From: Ornithinimicrobium ciconiae
GTDB taxonomy: Bacteria > Actinomycetota > Actinomycetes > Actinomycetales > Dermatophilaceae
Direction: 5' to 3'
Assembly (NCBI RefSeq): GCF_007197575.1
Contig: NZ_CP041616.1
Coordinates: 1,054,001-1,118,000, forward strand
Length of the DNA: 64,000 nucleotides
Shown here: positions 57,933 to 64,000 of the stretch, one piece after another
How positions within the stretch are numbered: position 1 is the first letter of the stretch
Layout of the letters: every line of letters starts with the position of its first letter
Notes under the pieces: model-generated
The model's input: the letters and a program-made list of their open reading frames with translations, nothing else
The model's database searches: none
What the model was told of the DNA's origin: nothing
Position numbers and translations under genes: made by a program

Positions 57933-58191
57933 TGAGGATTGTGTGTGTAGGTCCTGCCTGCACGCGTGCCGTCGGGCTAGGTCCTGGCGGCCAACCACCT
58001 CTCGCCGGGCAGCCCCGCTTGAGTCAACATACCTCCCATGCACAGTGGGCGGTGCTGTCGGCTCGGGGAAGTGCAGGGGAGAGCACCGTCGCGACACACC
58101 CGAGCTCGGGGGTGAAGCGCCGGCCAGACCAAGGAGCGTGACCCGTCAGGGACGACGGGGCGCGCAGACAACATCGACTGACGGAGAATCA

Positions 58192-58566
58192 GTGCCCACA
58201 ATCAACCAGCTCGTCCGCAAGGGGCGCCAGGACAAGGCCAAGAAGGCCAACAGTCCTGCCCTGAAGGGGAACCCCCAGCGGCGCGGCGTCTGCACCCGCG
58301 TCTACACCACCACCCCGAAGAAGCCGAACTCTGCCCTGCGCAAGGTCGCTCGTGTGAAGCTGACCAGCGGCATCGAGGTCACGGCCTACATCCCAGGGGT
58401 CGGCCACAACCTGCAGGAGCACTCCATCGTCCTGGTCCGTGGTGGCCGTGTGAAGGACCTCCCGGGTGTGCGCTACAAGATCGTCCGCGGCTCGCTTGAC
58501 ACCCAGGGTGTCAAGGGTCGCAACCAGTCCCGCTCCCGTTACGGCGCGAAGAAGGAGAAGAAGTAA
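58192..58566 (+). CDS. rpsL: 30S ribosomal protein S12
   Basis: 124 aa uS12 of the decoding centre. It has [18 protein letters not shown] at the start, [18 protein letters not shown] and [17 protein letters not shown], with the lysines where streptomycin-resistance mutations arise in wild-type state. GTG 58192. The stop overlaps the rpsG ATG by one base (TAATG). Confidence 0.97.
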   Translation: MPTINQLVRKGRQDKAKKANSPALKGNPQRRGVCTRVYTTTPKKPNSALRKVARVKLTSGIEVTAYIPGVGHNLQEHSIVLVRGGRVKDLPGVRYKIVRGSLDTQGVKGRNQSRSRYGAKKEKK

Positions 58567-59036
58567 TGCCTCGTAAGGGCCCCGCTCCCAAGCGTCCGCT
58601 GATCTCCGACCCCGTCTACGGGTCCACGCTGGTCACGCAGCTGGTCAACAAGATCCTGGTCGACGGCAAGAAGGCCGTCGCCGAGACCATCGTCTACGGC
58701 GCCATGGAGGGCGTCCGCGCCAAGACCGGCACGGACCCCGTGGCCACGCTGAAGCGTGCGCTGGACAACATCCGCCCGGCGCTGGAGGTCAAGAGCCGCC
58801 GCGTCGGTGGTGCGACCTACCAGGTGCCGATCGAGGTCAAGCCGGGTCGCTCCACCACGCTGGCCCTGCGCTGGCTGGTCGGCTACTCCCGTCAGCGTCG
58901 TGAGAAGACGATGACCGAGCGCCTGATGAACGAGATCCTGGACGCCAGCAACGGTCTGGGCGCCGCGGTGAAGCGCCGCGAGGACACCCACAAGATGGCC
59001 GAAGCCAACAAGGCCTTCGCGCACTACCGCTGGTGA
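58566..59036 (+). CDS. rpsG: 30S ribosomal protein S7
   Basis: 156 aa uS7, a 16S rRNA 3'-domain nucleating protein. Typical [31 protein letters not shown] and [38 protein letters not shown]. Normal length. fusA follows after 58 nt. Confidence 0.97.
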   Translation: MPRKGPAPKRPLISDPVYGSTLVTQLVNKILVDGKKAVAETIVYGAMEGVRAKTGTDPVATLKRALDNIRPALEVKSRRVGGATYQVPIEVKPGRSTTLALRWLVGYSRQRREKTMTERLMNEILDASNGLGAAVKRREDTHKMAEANKAFAHYRW

Positions 59037-59094
59037 CGCTGGTCTTCCGACCGCGACCAGACGACATACGCATTCGAGCTAGAGAAGAGACACA

Positions 59095-61197
59095 GTGGCA
59101 CAGGACGTCCTGACGGACCTGACGATGGTCCGCAACATCGGCATCATGGCTCACATCGATGCCGGCAAGACCACGACCACCGAGCGCATCCTGTTCTACA
59201 CCGGTGTGAAGCACAAGATGGGCGAGACCCACGACGGTGCCTCGACGACCGACTGGATGGAGCAGGAGAAGGAGCGGGGGATCACCATCACCTCCGCGGC
59301 CGTGACCAGTTACTGGAAGGGCCACCAGATCAACCTGATCGACACGCCCGGTCACGTGGACTTCACCGTTGAGGTCGAGCGCAACCTGCGCGTCCTCGAC
59401 GGAGCCGTCGCCGTCTTCGACGGCAAGGAGGGCGTGGAGCCGCAGTCCGAGACGGTCTGGCGCCAGGCTGACAAGTACGGCGTCCCGCGCATGTGCTTCA
59501 TCAACAAGATGGACAAGATGGGCGCGGACTTCTACTACTCGGTGCAGACCATGGTGGACCGCCTCGGCGCGACCCCCCTGGTGATGCAGCTGCCGATCGG
59601 TGCTGAGTCCGACTTCGTCGGGGTCATCGACCTGGTCCGCATGAAGGCCCTGACCTGGCACGGTGAGACCGCGCTGGGCGAGGACTACGACGTGGAAGAC
59701 ATCCCGGCGGACCTGCAGGCCAAGGCGGACGAGTACCGTGCGCTGCTGGTCGAGAAGGTTGCTGAGGCTGACGACGAGCTGCTCGAGAAGTTCCTCGGTG
59801 GCGAGGAGCTGACCGAGGACGAGATCAAGGCGGGTGTGCGCAAGCTCACCCTGGCCAGCGAGGTCAACCCGGTCTTCTGTGGCACCGCCTTCAAGAACAA
59901 GGGCGTCCAGCCCCTGCTCGACGCGGTCATCGACTACCTGCCTAGCCCGATGGACGTCCGTCCCACCGAGGGCCACAAGCCCGGTGACGAGGAGACGGTG
60001 ATCTACCGCAAGGCCGACACCACTGAGCCGTTCGCGGCCCTGGCCTTCAAGATCGCCACCCACCCGTTCTTCGGGACACTGACCTACATCCGGGTCTACT
60101 CCGGTGAGATCCGCGGTGGGCAGCCAGTCATGAACGCGACCAAGGGCAAGAAGGAGCGTCTGGGCAAGTTGTTCCAGATGCACGCCAACAAGGAGAACCC
60201 GGTCGACCACGCCTCCGCGGGTCACATCTATGCCGTGATCGGACTGAAGGACACCACCACCGGTGACACCCTGTGCGACATGAATGACCAGATCATCCTG
60301 GAGTCGATGACCTTCCCGGAGCCGGTCATTCACGTGGCCATCGAGCCCAAGACCAAGGGTGACCAGGAAAAGCTCGGCACCGCGATCCAGAAGTTGGCGC
60401 AGGAGGACCCCACCTTCACCGTCCGCCTCGACGACGAGACCGGCCAGACCATCATCGGTGGCATGGGCGAGCTCCACCTCGACATCCTGGTCGACCGCAT
60501 GAAGCGGGAGTTCAAGGTCGAGGCCAACGTCGGTGCGCCGCAGGTGGCCTACCGCGAGACGATCCGTCGTTCCGTGGAGAAGTACGACTACACGCACAAG
60601 AAGCAGACGGGTGGCTCCGGTCAGTTCGCGAAGGTGCAGATGACCTTCGAGCCGATGGACACCACCGAGGGCGAGCTCTACTCCTTCGAGAACGCCGTCA
60701 CCGGTGGTCGCATCCCGCGTGAGTACATCCCCAGTGTCGACCAGGGTATCCAGGAGGCCATGCAGCTCGGTGTCCTCGCGGGCTACCCGCTGGTGGGCAT
60801 CAAGGCGACCCTGCTCGACGGTGCCTACCACGACGTCGACTCCTCGGAGATGGCGTTCAAGATTGCCGGCTCCATGGTCCTCAAGGAGGCAGTCCGCAAG
60901 GCGGACCCCGTCCTCCTCGAGCCCGTGATGGCCGTCGAGGTGCGCACGCCCGAGGACTACATGGGTGATGTGATTGGTGACCTGAACTCCCGCCGTGGCC
61001 AGATCCAGGCCATGGAGGACATCAGCGGAGCCAAGATCGTGCGCGCAGTGGTGCCGCTGTCAGAGATGTTCGGGTACGTTGGTGACCTTCGGTCCAAGAC
61101 CCAGGGCCGCGCTAACTACACGATGCAGTTCGACTCCTATGCCGAGGTTCCCCGGAACGTCGCGGAGGAGATCATCAAGAAAATCCGTGGTGAGTGA
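59095..61197 (+). CDS. fusA: Elongation factor G
   Basis: 700 aa translocation GTPase. P-loop [15 protein letters not shown] (near residue 20), switch region [28 protein letters not shown] and domains II-V are all present. GTG 59095 gives the usual [21 protein letters not shown] start. The str-operon copy, so the principal EF-G. Confidence 0.97.
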   Translation: MAQDVLTDLTMVRNIGIMAHIDAGKTTTTERILFYTGVKHKMGETHDGASTTDWMEQEKERGITITSAAVTSYWKGHQINLIDTPGHVDFTVEVERNLRVLDGAVAVFDGKEGVEPQSETVWRQADKYGVPRMCFINKMDKMGADFYYSVQTMVDRLGATPLVMQLPIGAESDFVGVIDLVRMKALTWHGETALGEDYDVEDIPADLQAKADEYRALLVEKVAEADDELLEKFLGGEELTEDEIKAGVRKLTLASEVNPVFCGTAFKNKGVQPLLDAVIDYLPSPMDVRPTEGHKPGDEETVIYRKADTTEPFAALAFKIATHPFFGTLTYIRVYSGEIRGGQPVMNATKGKKERLGKLFQMHANKENPVDHASAGHIYAVIGLKDTTTGDTLCDMNDQIILESMTFPEPVIHVAIEPKTKGDQEKLGTAIQKLAQEDPTFTVRLDDETGQTIIGGMGELHLDILVDRMKREFKVEANVGAPQVAYRETIRRSVEKYDYTHKKQTGGSGQFAKVQMTFEPMDTTEGELYSFENAVTGGRIPREYIPSVDQGIQEAMQLGVLAGYPLVGIKATLLDGAYHDVDSSEMAFKIAGSMVLKEAVRKADPVLLEPVMAVEVRTPEDYMGDVIGDLNSRRGQIQAMEDISGAKIVRAVVPLSEMFGYVGDLRSKTQGRANYTMQFDSYAEVPRNVAEEIIKKIRGE

Positions 61198-61297
61198 GCA
61201 GTAGACTCCCCACCGGAGTTTTCGCACCACAACTTGCAAGTGTCGCCACATCACGATCGATTGGCGATGACACAACACAGTCCTGAGGAGGACCCAA

Positions 61298-62494
61298 GTG
61301 GCTAAGGCCAAGTTCGAGCGGACCAAGCCGCACGTCAACATCGGCACGATCGGGCACATCGACCATGGCAAGACGACGCTGACGGCTGCCATCTCCAAGG
61401 TCCTGCACGACAAGTACCCGGAGCTGAACGAGGCGTCGGCATTCGACACCATCGACAAGGCGCCCGAGGAGAAGCAGCGCGGCATCACGATCTCGATCTC
61501 CCACATCGAGTATCAGACGGAGAAGCGCCACTACGCTCACGTCGACTGCCCGGGTCACGCTGACTATGTCAAGAACATGATCACCGGTGCTGCCCAGATG
61601 GACGGCGCGATCCTGGTCGTGGCGGCCACCGATGGCCCGATGCCGCAGACCAAGGAGCACGTCCTCCTGGCCCGCCAGGTCGGCGTTCCCTACATCGTCG
61701 TCGCGCTGAACAAGTCCGACATGGTCGACGACGAGGAGATCATGGAGCTCGTCGAGATGGAGGTCCGCGAGCTGCTGTCCTCCTACGAGTTCCCGGGTGA
61801 CGACCTGCCGGTCGTCCAGGTCTCCGCGCTGAAGGCTCTCGAGGGCGACGCCGAGTGGGGCGACAAGCTCATGGACCTGATGAACGCGGTCGACGAGTCG
61901 ATCCCGGAGCCGGAGCGCGACGTCGACAAGCCCTTCCTGATGCCCGTTGAGGACGTCTTCACGATCACCGGTCGTGGCACCGTCGTCACCGGTCGTATCG
62001 AGCGCGGCATCCTCAATGTCAACGAGGAGATCGAGATCGTTGGCATCCAGGAGGGCCCGCCGCAGAAGACCACCGTCACCGGCATCGAGATGTTCCGCAA
62101 GCTGCTCGACGAGGGTCGTGCTGGTGAGAACGTCGGCCTGCTGCTGCGTGGCACCAAGCGCGAGGACGTCGAGCGCGGGCAGGTCATCTGCAAGCCGGGT
62201 TCGATCACCCCGCACACCGAGTTCGAGGCCAACGTCTACATCCTGTCCAAGGACGAGGGTGGCCGTCACACGCCGTTCTACGACAACTACCGTCCGCAGT
62301 TCTACTTCCGGACCACGGACGTCACCGGTGTCGTGCACCTGCCCGAGGGCACCGAGATGGTCATGCCCGGTGACAACACCGAGATGCGCGTCGAGCTGAT
62401 CCAGCCGATCGCCATGGAGGATGGCCTGAAGTTCGCGATCCGCGAGGGTGGCCGCACCGTCGGCGCCGGCCGCGTCACCAAGATCCTCAAGTGA
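61298..62494 (+). CDS. tuf: Elongation factor Tu
   Basis: 398 aa. GTP-binding motifs [21 protein letters not shown] and NKSD; domains II and III complete, ending [17 protein letters not shown] 61298 after GAGGAGG. Last gene of the str operon, 100 nt after fusA and followed by a long perfect hairpin. Confidence 0.98.
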   Translation: MAKAKFERTKPHVNIGTIGHIDHGKTTLTAAISKVLHDKYPELNEASAFDTIDKAPEEKQRGITISISHIEYQTEKRHYAHVDCPGHADYVKNMITGAAQMDGAILVVAATDGPMPQTKEHVLLARQVGVPYIVVALNKSDMVDDEEIMELVEMEVRELLSSYEFPGDDLPVVQVSALKALEGDAEWGDKLMDLMNAVDESIPEPERDVDKPFLMPVEDVFTITGRGTVVTGRIERGILNVNEEIEIVGIQEGPPQKTTVTGIEMFRKLLDEGRAGENVGLLLRGTKREDVERGQVICKPGSITPHTEFEANVYILSKDEGGRHTPFYDNYRPQFYFRTTDVTGVVHLPEGTEMVMPGDNTEMRVELIQPIAMEDGLKFAIREGGRTVGAGRVTKILK

Positions 62495-62529
62495 TCTGAC
62501 GCCGGGCCGACGCACGTCGGCACCGGCAC

Positions 62530-62570
62530 CAGCAGGGCCCGCAACCTCACTGAGGTTGCGGGCCCTGCTG
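62530..62570 (+). terminator. Terminator of the str operon
   Basis: 20-bp perfect stem, CAGCAGGGCCCGCAACCTCA with its reverse complement, around a single-base centre, 35 nt after the tuf stop. Confidence 0.85.
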
Positions 62571-62655
62571 CATGCGGGGGCTGCGGGTGCTTGTGCGGGG
62601 CCCTGCTCCGGCTGCATGCGGGGGGCTGCGGGTGCTTGTGCGGGGCCCTGCTCCG
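62567..62655. repeat. 44/45-bp tandem repeat after tuf
   Basis: Copies 62567-62610 and 62611-62655 (one extra G), each beginning GCTGCATGCGGGGG and ending GGGGCCCTGCTCCG; a third copy is truncated at 62656. It starts inside the terminator arm. Confidence 0.88.
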
Positions 62656-62707
62656 GCTGCATGTGCCGCGGGCCCCTGTTGCTGGTGGGCCGGCGGCCTG
62701 ACCTCTT

Positions 62708-62751
62708 CTGGGGTGCAGAACCGGTCACCGGTGACCGCTTCTGCACCCCAG
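62708..62751. repeat. Palindromic element family A, copy 3
   Basis: 44-nt palindrome, left arm CTGGGGTGCAGAACCGGTCACC, one mismatch to the right arm. Between tuf and the minus-strand lipoprotein gene, a convergent gene end. Nothing else is seen in the rest of the 62495-62840 gap. Confidence 0.88.
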
Positions 62752-62840
62752 TAATGGCCGGGGGCCACGTCAGGTGTCCCCTGAGTCGCGCTCGCTTCTC
62801 ACCCCTCGACGTATGCCGGCTGCAACGTTCCCCGGGCGGC

Positions 62841-63512
62841 TCACCCCAGGTCGGGGTCGGCGCCGCCGGGATTGCACCTGGTCGCGATCATCTCCCTGCC
62901 GTCGACGACCGGCCGCCACGGCTCCAGGTGCCACTCCTGCTTGCGCGGTGCGAATAGGACATGACAGGTGAACTGCTCGACCATGCCAGGGGTGTCGGCG
63001 TCCGGCTGGCGTTCGAGGACCTCCGCCCAGGCCAGGTCGTCCACCGCCGCGAGGGCGCAGTCGCGCAGGAGGTCGCTGGGCACGACCTCAAGCGAGGCCC
63101 GCTGGTCGATCTCGACCCATGCCACCTCGTCGATCAGCGCCCGCCCGCCCGCGCATACGCCCGTGCCGGCCTCAGTCGGAACGGCGGTGCGTGTGCCATC
63201 GTCTCCGGCGGACTTTGTGGTGGCTGTCCCCTCGGATCCACCGGCAGAGCCAGGGGAGTATGACGGGGAGCTGGGTGTCGACGTCAGTGCTCCGTCGGCG
63301 GGGGGCGCCGTGCTGCCCGTGGGATGCGCGGTGCTGCCGGCGGGGGAGTTGCTGCTGACAACGGGGGAGTCGCTGCCGACAGCGGGGGACTGCGGGGTCG
63401 TCATCACACCTGGATCAGCAGGGGGAGAGGTGGTGCCACAGGCGGCGGTGAGCGCCGCCATACTCGCAAGGAGGAGGGCGGTCGGTCCCCGCAGAATGTC
63501 CCGGAGCTGCAC
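62841..63512 (-). CDS. DUF2599-type lipoprotein
   Basis: 223 aa. Signal sequence with lipobox ([12 protein letters not shown]), a ~100-residue Ser/Pro/Gly/Thr-rich spacer, then a compact C-terminal domain with the DUF2599 pattern ([48 protein letters not shown]). Domain function is unknown; four conserved cysteines suggest disulfides outside the membrane. GTG 63512, with AAGG seven bases upstream. Confidence 0.85.
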   Translation of the reverse strand: MQLRDILRGPTALLLASMAALTAACGTTSPPADPGVMTTPQSPAVGSDSPVVSSNSPAGSTAHPTGSTAPPADGALTSTPSSPSYSPGSAGGSEGTATTKSAGDDGTRTAVPTEAGTGVCAGGRALIDEVAWVEIDQRASLEVVPSDLLRDCALAAVDDLAWAEVLERQPDADTPGMVEQFTCHVLFAPRKQEWHLEPWRPVVDGREMIATRCNPGGADPDLG

Positions 63513-63624
63513 AGGACGACCTTAAGCACCGGCGAGGCAATTCACCGCAAGAGTGCAGATCAGGGTAGCGTCTGAGCGAGTGTCCTCCCGATGAGACCGT
63601 TGGGACTGAGCAAAAGGAGACCCA

Positions 63625-64000
63625 TGGCGGACCTAGATGCCTCGATGAGTGGTCAGTGGCGTTTTGACCCCGAGCACACCCGGGTTGGCTTCTCGGCCAA
63701 GCACGCGATGATCACGACCGTCCGCGGCGCCTTCAACGACGTCGAGGGCATCATCGAGCTCGACGCGGACAACCTCAGCAATTCCACGGTCTCGGTCAGG
63801 CTGCAGTCAGCCAGTGTCGACACCCGCAACGACAAGCGCGACGAGCACCTGCGCAGCCCCGACTTCTTCGACGTGGAGAACCACCCCGAGATTGTCTTCA
63901 CCAGCAGCACCATCGACGAGGTGGAGGAAGGCAACTTCATGGTGGTCGGGGATCTGACGATCCGCGACACGACCAAGCAGGTGGCCATCCCGATCGAGCT
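63625..64000 (+). CDS. YceI-family protein (3' partial)
   Basis: At least 125 aa, cut by the window end. The YceI lipocalin-like barrel is recognisable: WRFDPEHTRVGFSAKHAMITTVRGAFNDVEG, SVDTRNDKRDEHLRSPDFFDVENHPEIVF and GDLTIRDTTKQVAIPIEL. The family binds polyisoprenoids or similar lipids. No signal peptide, so a cytoplasmic form. ATG 63625 with AAAGGAG upstream. Confidence 0.93.

Noticed and set aside
62448..62957. 169-codon plus-strand frame after tuf
   Set aside because: It runs through the terminator, tandem repeats and a palindrome and then antisense to the lipoprotein gene; no domain is seen.

Overview
This 64 kb window is high-GC actinobacterial chromosome. It is almost entirely coding, with many GTG starts, ATGA/GTGA stop-start overlaps and putative leaderless starts (TANNNT-like -10 boxes 6-7 nt before the start codon). 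Gene order and families fit an aerobic Micrococcales-type actinomycete, possibly of the Intrasporangiaceae/Ornithinimicrobiaceae group; that placement is inference. No prophage, plasmid, insertion sequence with a transposase or CRISPR array is visible.

Left part (1-16.3 kb): the end of a nuo operon (nuoH partial, nuoI, J, K, L, M, N; NADH:quinone oxidoreductase), then htpX, a FolP2-type dihydropteroate synthase paralogue, alanine dehydrogenase, a PepN aminopeptidase, an ECF sigma factor with its single-pass membrane partner, and a YajQ protein. Middle left (16.3-26 kb): tRNA-Tyr, a DinB-like protein, ornithine aminotransferase, a TauE/SafE permease, and a fatty-acid block. That block has an acyl-CoA dehydrogenase/oxidase and TetR regulator divergent from thiolase-fabG4-htdX; a 12-bp perfect palindrome lies between the two arms.

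From 26 kb the window becomes a translation and transcription superregion: tRNA-Thr, tRNA-Met, rpmG, hadA-hadB, murB; then accessory metabolism (adenosine deaminase, patatin, a shrunken nanE with nagB and nagA, a two-ATPase/two-permease ABC operon, an SDR and an aminotransferase); then tRNA-Trp, secE, nusG, rplK, rplA. After an interruption (decayed AbiEi/DUF559-like gene, repeat fields, a RelA/SpoT-like synthetase, an esterase, a VOC protein, a lipoprotein) come rplJ-rplL with an L10 leader, rpoB, rpoC, an acetyltransferase, and the str operon rpsL-rpsG-fusA-tuf. The window ends with a DUF2599-type lipoprotein and a YceI protein cut by the window edge.

The main unexplained signal is repetitive DNA. 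There are four dispersed non-coding families: (A) a ~40-44 nt palindrome in three gene ends; (B) a ~68 nt palindrome in two places; (C) a 32-nt repeat at three loci, once in frame inside htdX and once covering an aminotransferase stop codon; and (D) ~110-125 nt elements with CTGGCAGTTC inverted ends around a broken gene. In addition, tandem repeats have expanded inside protein linkers (NuoK, NuoN, RplJ, the GNAT protein, the sigma partner). The other notable item is a nanE gene that has apparently lost its catalytic middle by two in-frame deletions yet stays translationally coupled to nagB.
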